The notes below the pieces were generated by a model, which had not been told where the DNA came from, made no database searches, and worked only from the letters and a program-made list of their open reading frames with translations. From Eucalyptus grandis (Eukaryota; Streptophyta; Magnoliopsida; Myrtales; Myrtaceae): a DNA stretch of 64,000 nt. Numbering within the stretch: position 1 is the stretch's first letter; each line of letters starts with the position of its first letter. Position numbers and translations under genes: made by a program. The stretch covers positions 14,284,199 through 14,348,198 of the forward strand of contig NC_052621.1 of assembly GCF_016545825.1 (NCBI RefSeq), in the 5' to 3' direction. Below, one piece after another: positions 48,505 through 62,700 of this stretch.

Positions 48505-51258
48505 TCAGGATTCTCCTTTGCTTCCTTTCAGATTGATCACAGCAAGTTCTTGTTTGATAAATTCTCCAGCGCACATGGGAGGATATTTGCTTGCAAGTGG
48601 GGAATCCGCAAAATGGCCTAAAGGCTTCAGCATGGCATCCGTTGCTATGTGAGCAAACAGCTACACACGGCAGATAAAATAAGTCAGACAACATACACAT
48701 AATTCTGATCATAATTTAAACTGAGCACTGCAAGGTCCATATAAAATTAACACAATTATCCAAATACCGACAGTAGCGGCCCATATTGATACTCACTGTC
48801 GAAGATACCCTCCAGAGGCTGCGGTTTTGCTTTGATGCAGCTGCCACAGCATCCATTGTCCGACTTGTTACAACAACTTCATGCATACCGGCTATGCAAT
48901 CACCAGCAGTTAGCCACTCTATCTGCAGTATAATGCCATTGCACGAGGAAGGCAACATATGTAAATCAATATTGGTAAGGCAGGTCAAGGAACGCCAGGA
49001 AATAATATTAGAGTTATTGGCAATGCAAAATGAAAGCGAATGCTTGGAATGATCTTGGAGATATTGACAAAGAAACATGAAAGTCAAAGATAGCTTGGAA
49101 AATAAGAGGAATGACTTTTCTGAACTATTCCTTTTGACATCAATGTCTCTCAGAGTGGATAACAGAGCTTGCCTCTGCATTACCCTACCTGCTTTCCAGT
49201 CTGAATAAGAAGACAACCGACAGGAACCTTCACTTCAACCTTTTGTCCATTCCTTAGCCAGATGTTCAAGCCAGGGAATCTACTTCTACCATGAATAGTA
49301 AGAAAATTAATGTCGTAGTGATACCCAGCAAACACGGTTCCCTCCTGCCCGTACTGGCGGAGGTTACTTCCTGTCGGGGCAAGAAGAAGTGGTCCCTGTG
49401 GAAATCGAAAACCATACTTCATCACATGAAACATTATATAGAACAAGGAATGAACAAAGATGAAGATTTCCGGTTAGAACAAGTGCCCTCGAAGACAGCC
49501 AGCAACGCCCATCTCTGCCACAGCACATTCTTAAGTCTTTAACAAAGCCATCAAGGTAATGCAAAAAGCGGTGACTCTGTTTGGTCAGAGGGTAGCAAGT
49601 TTGGCAAGAAGTCACTATCAACAATGGTCTCAAAGGTCTTCTGCGTGAGCAACAGCGTGAATAATGATTAATTAAGTCACTATGAGTAACGGGGACACTG
49701 TATTGCTTCATGATATCTTTTACATACTTCTACCAAAAAAAGAACATTCTGTGGATTTACACTGCTAATAAGTGGTAAATGTGGGAAACATCACATTCAA
49801 GATTATCCGAGAGGATGCATGATGGAGGAAATTCACTCAGACTAGTTTTCATTTCCAAACTCCAATTTCGATGATGGAGCTGAAGTCGAGCAGAACTTGC
49901 AGAAAAATTCAAAGCTATATGATCATCACCTGATTCATCAGAGAAGTGAATGCATCTTTTGGCAAGCCAAAGCCGATTGCTGCCATTTCGGCGACGGTCT
50001 ACGCACCATATCGGATTACATCAGACAAAAAATATTCAACCGATTGCAATGAAAACGAGTATGAACGGATAGAGGATCATGCTGGTGAATCACCTCTACT
50101 GCTGATTTCATTTTGTAACCCCAGGCATCCATGGTCTCCTTCCATTCAGGAAAACCATCGGGAATGACAGGCTCCGAATTCAGCTCCTGCTTAAGAGACG
50201 GGTCAATGAATAACCAGGGCACAGAGGGGAGGACAAAAAGAGAACACAAAGAAGCAAAAAGAGGAGATGGAAGACCTGAAAGCGGGTGTTCGACGGCTGG
50301 GGGCCTACTCTCCACATGTACCGCCACTTGAGATCCGGGCCCTTTGGGATAGCTGGCCGGACCTCCTCGGGCATTGCCTTCAACTTCTCCTGGATTTCTT
50401 CGTCCACCAAGCTCTTGGGAACTTCTATGCCTTCAGGGGTTACTCCAACCTGTCATATCCGCTACTTGAGAATACAGGCTACGGAAAGACTAGTCTCCCG
50501 TTGTCAAAAAAAAAAAAAAAACCTGAAGCTCTTTTTATTATTAACAAATATTAGATTAATACTTTTAGTATAAATTAATTATATGATTTTTTTATTATTA
50601 TTTATTTATTTTAAAAATATATATTCAATATATAACGTGTTGAAACGTTTCGAAATTTTTTATTTTTAGAAATGACGTGTCGTATCGAGTGTTACGTGTT
50701 CATGTCTGTGTTACATAGTGCATGGCTAAGAAAACATACTCGGATTGAGCTTTTTTTTTTTTTTTGTTTTGTTTTCTTTAGTACTCATTAAGTTGAACAA
50801 GAAAAGTTGATGGTTGAAGGCAAGGAGGACAAATGCGAAAAGCAAAGACGTCTCCAAAGACATGACGCTCTAAAATAACATGAACGTTGTCGATGACTTG
50901 TGTGAGCAAGCTAAGCTAGAGATGGTAAGCGAAAGGAAGCCGAAGAAGAAGAAGAAGAAGAGAGAGGGGGGGGGGGGTGGACCTGGTAATGGGAGTGAGG
51001 ACGCTCTTGGAAGCGCTTGAAGTGAGGAGGGGCGTCGAAGTACTTCTCCATCATGTCGATGAAGCGGTCGTTGTCGAGGGCGGAGCACCTGGGATCCTTC
51101 ACCATCAGGGCCCCCGTCTCCCTCAGGATCCGGCTCACTTCCCCGCACAGCCCCATCAGCGACGCCCCCAGTTGGTCTGCCACCTCCTCCGGGCGGGAGC
51201 TGCTCAGGGCGGGCGAGATCTCCAGGTACGGAGACAGATCGATCACCGGCACTTCCAT
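48505..51258 (-). CDS. 2-oxoglutarate/Fe(II)-dependent oxygenase, copy C (7 exons)
   Basis: Exons: 51258-50983, 50449-50276, 50186-50094, 49998-49930, 49395-49189, 48922-48797 and 48660-48505, all GT-AG, joining into 366 residues with the same catalytic residues as copy A (H230, D232, H287, R311-x-S313). The protein is identical to that of copy A; exons 2-7 and their introns differ from A by only a handful of mostly homopolymer changes. This copy sits in the transposon-free arrangement next to CLU, divergently transcribed, with about 2.5 kb between the two start codons, so it is the best candidate for the ancestral gene. Substrate unknown. Confidence 0.9.
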
Positions 51259-51470
51259 TTTCCGATCCTCAAATGTTAGTGGTAACTCGAGAGATCGCGA
51301 AGATATGAATGAGTGAATGACGGAGTTGGGAGATAAAAAGAAGAAGAAGGACAATGAAGATAAGGTGCGATCTGCACATAAGAAGAGAGTGGTCTCGTGG
51401 AACTCGTGCAGAGAGAGTGGGGTACGCGTTGTTGGGTACAGGGTACCCTGCGAGCGCAAAATTCCGCCAT

Positions 51471-51484
51471 TAAATATATAAAAT
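51471..51484 (-). promoter_or_regulatory. TATA box of oxygenase copy C
   Basis: Minus strand reads TTTTATATATTTAATGG, containing TATATATTTA, about 215 bp upstream of the ATG; the strongest TATA match of the three copies. Confidence 0.45.
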
Positions 51485-53761
51485 GGAAATTTGTATGGGG
51501 GGAGTGGCGGGAGAGGAGAGGCGTTTCCTTTCCCCGTTAGAAAAGAAAAAATCCCTTCATCCTCGTCACCATGCACTCTTCCCTTCCCCTTTTTCTTTTT
51601 ACCTTTCATTACGGCACGCCATCGCCTTCCTTCGAGAGGGACGATGAGATTATTATCTTTTGACAACAATCCCTTCCTTGTTAAACCCCGGTGACCATCC
51701 CCATCTAATAACACAACCACGGTGAAATAAAAAAATCAACTGAATATTTTGGATTGTAAAAAATATAATCCTACCACTTTAAGATATTATCGAAAACCCT
51801 CCTAATACACCCTCTTTCTTGCATCATACCTCATGGCTCCTTTGAGCCATTCCTCTCTCTCTCTCTCTCTCTCTCATGGCTCCTTCAACAAATCAAATTG
51901 CCTTATGTTTGTGTTGCTCCCATCACCGCCCACTCCACCCTACTCACTTCCACCTATATCGTCCTTCCCGACAACTCCGGATCCAATCATGTCCTCCCGG
52001 CACCATTTGCCCCTTCTATCACATGTCAATCGTTGCTCACCCCTCCCTCCCTCCCTCCCTCCTCCCTAGCCATAACTCATAGCATCTTGATGGTAACAAC
52101 AATTGCCTGGTGGGTAGCGTTGTTGGCAGTAAGAAATGCAGCTATGGAGGAAGAGTAGGATTAAATTAGGAGAAACCGATAGCAACGAATCAAAAGAGAT
52201 CGACAATGTGAATGGTTGAGATGGACAGTTGGGTCTAGTGAAGGAGACATAGGAGACACTGGTGAGAAGATTGGTTTCAATTGATTTTTCATTTTAGGTA
52301 ATTAAACTATATGAAGGTTTGTAATTATAATCGCCCCATGTGAACATGAGCGAATTGAGAACAATTGATGATTCCTCAATGGATCAATGGGAGGGTAATA
52401 GACATTTACAAAAAGTATTGAGGACTAGGGGGTTCATGCCGATGTTTGATACATCACTCAATCACTCCACCGGAAGATACTTGTTATTTTTTATTTTTTA
52501 TTTCTAATTTATTTATCCAATTCAGGTTTATCCCGTCTTATGCCGAATTTCTTAGCTGGCATTTCATCAGGGTATATTTGATCTAGAAGATGTCTGAGCT
52601 ATCAAACGTCTTAGAGTGAGCATATTAAACTCGAGAACCCTTGGCTAGCTGCACATCAAGAACCCTTGCCTAACCGCACGTGCGGCAGCTCCGTCGTTTT
52701 ATTTGACCGAATGTAACTGGGCGCGAAGGGCCTCTCCCAACATTGAGACCCCTTTCCAAGCCCAGTTATCGATGGGCCTCTCACTGCAATGGCAAATGGG
52801 CCCAAATGCAGGGAGAGGCCCATGGCGGCCCGCACGCTCGTGAATGATAAGCCTCCTCCCGGTTCCAAAAGCCGAGAGAGAAGACCCGGGAGTTGGGGTG
52901 GGGGGGGAGTGGCTATTGCCTCTATCATTCCTTTTTGCACATTATTATTACAATCGCAGCGCCCCCACAAACAACCCCACAGCAACACCAACAACAACAA
53001 CAAAAGGGCGTGAGAAGAGAAGACGCCGCCTCTCTTCAGCCCATTTTCATAAACCCTCCTCCCTCCTCCCTCCCTTCTTCCTTCTCCTTCTCCTTCTCCT
53101 CCCATCCATCTTTCTCTCTGGAGTTTCTCTGCAACGGACCTGCCCTTCTCTCCGTGGGTAATTACTCTGGCCGCTCGCCCGCCCTCGCTACTCACAATCA
53201 ACACCACAACCTCCTCCTCCTCTTCTTGGTCGTCAATCATTTGAGTGTTTATGTGGATGTTAATGTGACGGGTGTTCTTCAACTTTTAAATAAGTACTTT
53301 TGCCGCCGCTGCTGCTGCGGCGTAAATCCTCGCCTTGTTACTTGTGGAGCTTTCTGTGCGGGTCTCTTCCCTTTTTTTTTTTTTTTTTTTTGTTGTTAAC
53401 CTCACTTTCGATTCACTGCGACGTTCCTTCTTTTCTTTCGATTGGATGGATGGATGGATTCTCTTGTGCTCTAGTAGTGTCCGCAGGTTTCCCTCCCCTT
53501 CATTGCAATTCGCATTCCCAGCCCCTCTCCCCGCGACTCAAATTACACGTTCCCCTCCCTCCTCCTCCTCCTTCATAACGTTCTTCTCTGTTACTTTTGT
53601 TCTCCACCACGTATTCCTCTTTGGAATTTATATAGGCTTATTATACTCGTTTGATTTCCTTCTGAGCCAGACTGCCTCACTGCTTTGTTTCTTTTTAAAC
53701 TTTTTTTTTTCTTTTTTGGGGGCCATTTGGATTGACTTAGGTTCGGCACTGAGTTGGCGGA
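51485..53761. other. Divergent intergenic region between oxygenase C and CLU
   Basis: Single uninterrupted spacer serving as 5' flank for both genes. The left part matches the upstream regions of A and B. About 52238-52250 is the empty target of the LTR element, and about 52728 the empty target of solo LTR 1. From 52733 to 53741 it matches the duplicated CLU promoter at 25731-27128. Contains a CT microsatellite (51849-51875), poly-T at 53372-53391 and pyrimidine-rich tracts before the CLU start. Frames here are simple-sequence translations. Confidence 0.7.
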
Positions 53762-56700
53762 ATGGCGGGCAAGTCTAACAAAGGGAAACATCGGAGAGCC
53801 TCCCATGCTGCCGCCAATTCTACGGAGGGACCACCCTCTTCGGATGCCGCCGCCGCCGCCGCCGCCGCCACTGCGAAAGAGGATGCAAGCCCGTCTGGGT
53901 CAGTCAAAGCTGATGCTAATGGAGTCCCGTCTGTTGGAGAGCCGGGTGGGGTTGCACCCGAGTTCAAGGACTCCGAAACTGCGGATGCAGCGACACAGTC
54001 GAAACAGGGTACGCGTTGCTTGCTAATTCGTTTTCCGTCCTTCTTGCTCTTTCGTATGAGGATGTCGAGAGGACGTACATATGCCCATCGATTGACTGTT
54101 AATATGTCATCCTCGATAAGAACTTGCTTTCTTGATTTCCCATTTCACCGCCCCACTTGACACGTACATCTTCTGCATCCTTCTTCACTCTTTTCTTCTT
54201 CTTCTTCTGTTTGAAAAGTGAGCGCTGGCGACTCTTCTGCAATGCTATTTTGAACTTTTCCTGACAAAATTGCTGGGATTTAAACATATTTCGCTGCGCC
54301 CAGTCTGGTTTCTTAGTCCTCCAAGTGAACATTTTTTCTTCAACTATAATGCAGAAGTGCAATCTTTGCCCCATCCCTCTTTGCTCCAATATGCTATTGT
54401 TCGACTCTTGCAAACGACAATCCTCTTGTTCTCCTTCCTCTGTCATCCTATATCTTGTTTCTGATCATATTTCCTAGATATCTAATAGGAGGGGGATCTG
54501 ATTCGATTCCCATTCAATGTTGAGTAAAGATAGATGCATTGGATGGGTCAAAGTTTCAATTGGTCTTGCGGGTTTCGCCAATTTCATTTTTGCTCGCTCT
54601 ACCATGTATTGTATTGTAATTGTTTGAACTCTGCTGTTGCAGGAGACCTTCATCTCTATCCAGTTCCTGTCAAGACACAAAGTGGCGAGAAGCTTGAGCT
54701 ACAAGTACACTCCCTTGATTGCTCTTGCTCTTTTGATATTGATATATGGTTGTCTGATCGTTGACTTAGCTGCTGAGATGTTACCTTGCTCATGATGATT
54801 GTGCTTACATATTTAGTCTTAAATTGGCCTTGGCATCGTAATCATTGTACTCAGTTGATGTGAAAAGGGGTCAGCTATTTGGGATTCTTTTTTTTTTCTG
54901 TGCTCACTTATTTGCTGAGATATTTCAGCTCAAGATGATTGTGCTTTCACGCTGAGAATGAATTAGTCTCCCTGTCTTGATTACTGCTCCTAGTTAACAA
55001 TAGGAAAGGTGTCACCAGTCTGACATTTTTTTTTCTGTGCTTTTAGATTAACGTACTATGTACTGTTCCCATTTGCAGTTGAATCCAGGAGATTCAGTGA
55101 TGGATATTAGGCAATTTCTTCTTGATGCTCCCGAAACATGTTTCTATACATGCTATGACCTACTGTTGCACACAAAGGATGGGTCGACTCACTGCCTGGA
55201 GGACTATAATGAAATTTCCGAAGTAGCTGATATTACCGCCAGCAATTGCACCTTGGAAATGGTTCCTGGTAGGGTTCAAAGTCAAAGGACAAATTATTAC
55301 ACGATCAGATCATTTCTCTGCTTAATAATGCTGATTTTTTTTTCTTTGGCAGCATTATACGAAGACAGATCAATCAGGGCTCATGTTCATCGCACAAGAG
55401 ATTTACTGTCCCTATCCACACTTCATGCCTCACTGTCAACATCCCTTGCTTTGCAGTACGAGACAACTCAAAACAAGGGGTTAGGTGCCAAAGGTGATGT
55501 CCTCTGTAACGATATTTAATTATTGTGCCTGTGCATTATTTAATAATACTTTCCATTTCCACTTCATTTTGATTCAGATACTTCGAAAATCGAGGTTCCA
55601 GAGCTTGATGGTCTGGGTCTTATGGAGGATGTTCCTGGTGCCCTAGGAAACTTGATATTACCTTCTTCAAGGGAGATAAAATGTGTGGAGAGCATTGTCT
55701 TTTCATCATTTAATCCTCCTCCAAGTTATAGGAGGTGGGAGCTTCTTTGCATCTTTGCATCCATTCCTCTTTGTTCTTTGAGTTTTTTTTTTGGTTGAAC
55801 TTTTGGGTTTTTCTTATTTTCAGGCTCGTAGGTGATCTGATTTATTTAGATGTAGTGACCTTGGAAGGTAATACATTTTGTATCACTGGAACCACAAAAA
55901 CATTTTATGTCAATTCAAGCAATGGAAATGTACTTGATCCAAAGCCTAGTAAGGCTACCGCTGAGTCAACCACCCTTATTGGACTCCTGCAAAAGATTAG
56001 TGCTAAATTCAAAAAAGGTAGTGCATGTGTGGTTTCACTTAGTATGCTGCTGTACAATAATTGGCTTTAACATATACTTTCTGTGTTATTGTGTTCAAGC
56101 TTTCCGTGAGATTTTGGAACGGAAGGCTTCTGCTCATCCGTTTGAGAATGTTCAATCATTATTGCCTCCAAATTCATGGCTTGGGGTATACCCAGTTCCT
56201 GGTGCGTCAAACTCTGTACTGGGCGAATTTATCTTCATGGTTGCAGAGCTGTGTTGTTTGATAATTTCTTATTTGTCAATGTGAATCATTCGATATCCTT
56301 CAAGCTTGTGATACAAATGCGAAGACGATTAACTTAAAAATATCATGCTGAGGTGATAGTTGGAGATGTATGGAGGGTAAGAACAGTCTGTTGTTTATTG
56401 TCTGAACTGTTCATTCTTTCAACCATTTGCGTTAAACAAGTGCATTATCTTCAACGATTCTCAGTTGTGGTACAGTAAGCATGGCATGCCTTTTGTTAGC
56501 CTAATGGATATGACTCTTTAATTTTCAATTAAGCCAGCAGAATTAATTGCTTCCTGACCTTCTTCCTCATTTTCTGGCTCTGCCGTCTCCTACTTTTTAA
56601 TGTGTTCTGTACATATTGAAGTTTTATATTACACCTTTCTTTTTCATTCAATCAATATGTTAAAGGTTTTCTTTTTGGGGAGCAATGCATTAGTAATTTT

Positions 56701-59700
56701 CTATGTCTTGGGTTTATTATCATTTAACTTAAAGGAGAAGGAAAGTTTTAGGACTATGGAGAAACTGCATCTATTTGAGGAATTGTAATGCGGAGTCAAT
56801 TGCTGGAGATAATCGACACGATGGCCTTAACCTGGACACTGTTTGTGAGTTTTGAGTTCTTGATTTCATCATGTGAAAGTTCTGGTGACAGAATTGAGAA
56901 GTATCTTTTTGTTGAAAAATAAAGACCTTTTATTGACTGGATTGCCTGATTATGGGTAGACAATGAAATTTTTTGTTGAAAATTCTTTGGGGGAACTGTG
57001 ATTTATCCATGTTTAGTAAAGAATTTCCAGTAATAGCCAGAAGTTGCTGTTAAGAATGCTGTACTAGTTCAAGTCCCATATTGGCTGGGAGAGGCCTTGG
57101 GGAATGATTCATGAGGAACACTCACCCCTGAATGGTTATCTCAGTGAGAACTCTTTTTTGGGGTTTGGCCATGTGATACGAATGGTATCAGAGTAGGATC
57201 TCCTTTTAGTAGATGTATGGTCATGGATAGACTGGGCTTTAGTCAATAAATGAGAGTGGGGAGTGATATTTGGAATGAGAGGACTTGCATAAGGTGTGAC
57301 TCTTGGGATGCTTCTAGGATGGCAAAGAGGAGAAATGGACCAAATCACACATTCAGATAGGGGTATATTGTTGGGCTATATGGGCCAGTGTTGATGAAGA
57401 TTTTGGTGTCTTAAGTGGGAAATTTGTAACACTCCAAATCCCACATTGGTGGATGATTTCTTGTGATGTGTTTCATAAGTAAGATTATGAACCACACCCA
57501 CCTTTAAATGGATAGCACCTTGAAGCTCCTTTTGCACTTGAGCTATGTGGAAAGAGTCGGTATTATAGGTGCAATTGATTTTTCTTTTCTCTTCTTAAGA
57601 AAAAGTGCTTGAAGCTGGCTGATGCCGCATCTCCTACTAATTCATATTTGATCACTTCTATCATCAGATCATAGAAGAGATGCTGCCAGAGCTGAAGATG
57701 CACTATCTCTTTCTTATGGTAGTGAGCTGATTGGCATGCAGAGAGATTGGAACGAGGAGTTGCAGTCTTGTAGGGAATTTCCCCATACAACTCCTCATGA
57801 AAGGTACACCAAATTACATGCTATGGATTTTGTCTGAATAAAACACAATTCAATTTGATGCTAATATTGAGTATGTGCAATCTCTCTTCCCCTTTTCTAT
57901 GAATTGCTGGTAATGAATGTACTTCCTTGCAGGATTCTGCGGGATAGGGCTCTCTACAAGGTGACTTCTGACTTTGTTGATGCAGCGGTAAATGGTGCTA
58001 TTGGAGTTATCAGCAGATGCATACCCCCGATCAATCCAACAGATCCCGAGTGCTTCCATATGTTAGTGCTTCTTGAAATGGTCGTGATCTTTTTCTATTT
58101 ATATAAGAGTTCGTTCTCAAAGGATATCTCTAGGATTCCTTTCTCTAATCTCTATTTGGTTTTTTTAGCCTTCCCTGTTTATCTGCGCTTGAATGATTTC
58201 TTCCATGTTCTTCTGGTCGAGATAAATTTTTATTGATAATGGAAACTAATTTATTTCTTTAAGTTTGAGGGCTACAGGCTTGGCCTCTTTTGATTCTGTT
58301 GCCTGTTTCAATACCTTCTTGTTATGCTCTTATCACTTGGCCAGATTATTTCCTTTTTGTCACTTACTTGACCAATTATATGTATTTGTGTTTGCGTTTA
58401 GGTATGTCCACAATAATATATTCTTCAGTTTTGCTGTGGATGCTGACCTTGACCAGTTGTCAAAGAAACATTCATCTGATTCCAATTCAAAGGGTGAGAG
58501 CACAAACTCCTGCCACAAATTATCTGAGAAGGCTGCCACTGAGTTACTGAGTGCATCCATTGGAGTTACTGATGGAGAAAAGAACAAGTCAAATTTTGGT
58601 GAAAATGCTGTTAATATCCAGTTGGAACCTGATCTATCTGCTGAGACGCAGATGGGTGATAGTGAGCAGGCTACATATGCATCTGCAAATAATGATTTGA
58701 AGGGCACCAAAGCATATCAGGAGGCTGATGTCCCTGGACTTTATAATCTCGCGATGGCTATAATTGACTATAGGGGTCATAGGGTGGTAGCTCAGGTGGG
58801 TACAATATTAGTATCTTCCTTCTGTTGTGAAATCTCGCCATTATGAATCCTTACAAGGTTGACAGACTTATGACACGTATACAGATCACGTGTTAGATCT
58901 TTTTCTCTATTTCAAGCTGCAAATTGGATTAAACGCAGTCAAAACTTGATGCCTCCTCTAGGCTTCTATTTACTCATATTTGCTTTTCACATTCAAGTCA
59001 GTCTTCCTCATCAGTATGCTTGCCTCATCATGTTAGCTTCAAGACTTGGTGGATTTTTATGTTAATAGATAGCCAATTGCTGTAATTGTTAACAAAGTTA
59101 AAAAACTTGGTGATTTTGTCTATCCCCTGATTGACAATTTTCAATTGTCGTCTTCTCTATGCTGATTTTCTCCTGCTTTTGATTTTTAAATGGTTCCTTT
59201 ATTAGAGACATCCACAATTTTTCTATGGCTTTATGAAGTCATTGTCTACACTTTTTTATTGTAGAGTGTGTTGCCTGGCATCCTTCAAGGGGATAAATCT
59301 GAATCCCTTCTGTATGGCTCTGTTGATAATGGCAAGAAGATATGCTGGAATGAAGATTTTCATTCCAAGGTAAGGGGTAGTTTTCTTTTGTTGGACATTC
59401 CATTCATAGCCTATGTGCAAGATATGTGCATACTCTTACAAGAACCATATATGGCTTTCGTCTTAACACAACCAATCGACCTGGCCTTTGTGGAAAGTTC
59501 TTCTAGCAGATGAAAAGACGAAGTCATACGTGAAATGCTCCATAATTTTGCTCCATGTTGGATCCTTTGTAAAGGAGAAATGAAATGAAAGAAGGCATAT
59601 CTACTCGTCAAGTGAATATAGTGAAGAACCATTATTTCTGGTTTGTTATAAGAGTTCTGCTATACCATCTCGACTGCTGCAGTAGAATGTTTTCTTGGGG

Positions 59701-62700
59701 CATAAATGTGATAAATTCTGTGCAAAAATTCTGATAATTCCAGTTAATGTAGTTTTGTTATTTTTCTTATGAAGCGGAACACCAGCTAAGCATTTAGTTG
59801 CTTAAAACACTTTTCCATCTACCCAATAAAGTGCTCTCTGCTATGTGAATTTTGTTTTTCACATGCGCGCACGCACACAAGACTTGGTCATCATCTTCTC
59901 ACTTCTATGAAGATGGTTGTTAAATCAGGATTTGGGTACTCAGTTAAGGAGTTGAGACCAAGAAAATTCTAGTTCAGAATCACGTAATGAATCAAATATA
60001 AGCAGCCAATGATTCTACTACTAGTTAAAATGGCATTTGTTTTTTGAAGCAGGTGGTCTGGGGCTGACTTAATATAGAATTGTCCTATTCTCATACAAAA
60101 TTGGAGAAATGATTCAGCAACACTTCATTTTAAGTTGGCTGAAGTAAAAGACACAGTTATGAATGGCCAAGTGTCAATTCTGAATTTATATAAGTTGTGA
60201 TGTAGTTTTTAAACCTTAAATGAACTACAGGATGATCCCATAGACATAAGCAAAAGCATCAAAATCTGTAGCTTGTGATAATGCCTTCTGCATAGACCTT
60301 CTATCCAAGCCCAGTTAAGGAAAACTGGGAATATACTGATAGGCATTTCATTAGTCAAGCTTGCACTTCAAATTTCTCAATCTGGCTTTCTGCGGTTCTC
60401 CATTATATGACCTGGTATTCTTGTCTTTAGGTGTTGGAGGCAGCAAAACGTCTTCATTTGAAGGAACATGCTGTATGTGATGCTTCTGGAAACATTTTCA
60501 AATTAGCTGCACCAGTGGAATGCAAGGGTATTGTGGGTAGTGATGACAGGTTATCCTCTTGGGGCAGCTTATTTCACCTCTTCTTGGTTTGCTGGTTGAT
60601 ATGTGATCATTTTTAAGTATAACATCACCTTTTACTCATAATTTGTTTGAACAATGTGCTTTCATTGTTCAGGCCATTTTTTATACTTGCTGCTTTCCTC
60701 CTCAATAATTTTTGCTTTCTTTTTTGCTTTTGGTTTGCACTAGTTCTTAAGGCCCCTTTCACATTATTCTAAGGGTATGCTTAACAACTTAACAATATAG
60801 TGAGCACCGTCTTTCTGCTGGAGAGAGAAAATTCTAATGGGAAGATGAATTAATTCCTTGATGATAGAAAAAAGAAAAGATTTCATTAACTGAGAAAGAG
60901 TTGAAATAATTGAGGACTACAAGTGTAAAGTTACATAGCACTTGGCTATGGTGATGTGAAGACTGGATCTAAACTTATGTAGGGCATGCGTCTTGCCATT
61001 TTTGTGCCACTATTGGAACTTCAAATTTGTTCTTGGCTGCAGCATCTTGCTAAAATGCAGTTGCTATGTTGATTAAAATTCCCATTTGTCAAACATGTTT
61101 TTTACATGGCATAAAAAACCGTAGTTGGGGGAACTGAGACGATATAATTGAAAATTTCTTTTCATTTCATCTGTATGTTATTTCTAGCGTGTCTCATAAG
61201 GTCCTCTTTCCATTTTACTCTTTTGTTTTGATTTAGGCACTATCTTCTTGACTTGATGAGAGTAACTCCTCGTGATGCAAACTATACTGGACCCGGCTCT
61301 CGATTTTGTATTTTGAGACAGGAACTAGTCACAGCTTTTTGCCAGGTAGCACATGCTATTGTTGTAGATAAGTGGGTCAGCCATCTTCATGATTTCTTAC
61401 TTTAAGATTTTTCTATTGGGAAGGCCCAGGCTGCAGAGAGATCAAAACAGAGTTCAAGCTCTGATACTGTCCGTGACTCGCCAACCGATTCTCTAAGAGT
61501 TGCGGGAGATGACGGGCTTGGGAATGGTGATGCTGGTGCTGGAGAATTTTCTGACAGTAAGGTGGTTACCTTATCTTCCCCTTCAAATGGTATTGGGCAA
61601 TTATACTTCAGTTCTATCCAGGCATTTGTAAACTTGGCATAATATCCCCTGAATGTCACATCATGACATTGTGTATATATCATTCAGATAATATACTATA
61701 GCATCTTTAAATTGCTGAATAGTCTCGGTTACTTTGTGCATGACTTAATCTCAAGTCCCGGCAATGGTTGACTTATGGCATCAAATGTTTTTTCTTGACT
61801 CTAAGAAATAGTTGATTAGTATGTAGAACTTTCTTTGTCTGTACAGCTTGTTTGAACAAGAACTTGGCATAATCTAGAAACCCAGCATTGTTCTAGGTGA
61901 TTGGCGTTCTTTGTCAAAAGAGAGAAAATCAGTCATTCTGAGTAGATGCAGAAGTTTATGTGTTTTATATTGGCTGAAGTCGAGCAGGTTATGCCATTTC
62001 CATATTCAGTGTCGGAACTCTTTAAGGTGTTTGAAGGAATCAGTGGAGATCAATTATCCGTCTGGAAAGACTCAAATAGTCTTTGAGGGACTGGAATTTC
62101 CGTTTCATCGCTAAAAATATGAACATATTACTCTATTCTGAGCAGTATCTTTGTCTATCTGTGCGCTCACATGCAATTTTTTATATATTTTCCTTTGTGT
62201 TTGGGTACTCCATTTCCCAGACTTAATGTATTAGATGTGCCATTTTGCTTCATTCAAAGTGCTTTTATTATTTCATCTATTGAAGATTGGAAAAAGGCCA
62301 AAGTCGTCCTACATGGCATGAAAACTGAATTTTTCCCACTGCGCGTACACATAAGAATTTGCCCCACTTTGACCTTCTTGCTAAAATGATTGCTGCATCT
62401 TGCAGGACATCAGAGAAGAGGGGACTGATGCTGTGCAACAATGTGCTCCTGCATCTGCTGAAATCTCTGAATCTTATGATGAAATACTTTTTAACCCTAA
62501 TGTTTTAACTGAATTTAAGTTGGCTGGCAATGAAGAGGCAAGTTTGGTATCTTGCAATTTGTTCTTATGTATTCAGAAGTCAGAACTGCTTATGCGTTTA
62601 TTATGGCCTGTCTTTATTAGGAAATAGCTGCAGATGAAGAAAATGTGAAGAAAGTTAGTTTGTATCTAAAAGAAGTTGTGCTGCCAAAGTTTATACAAGA

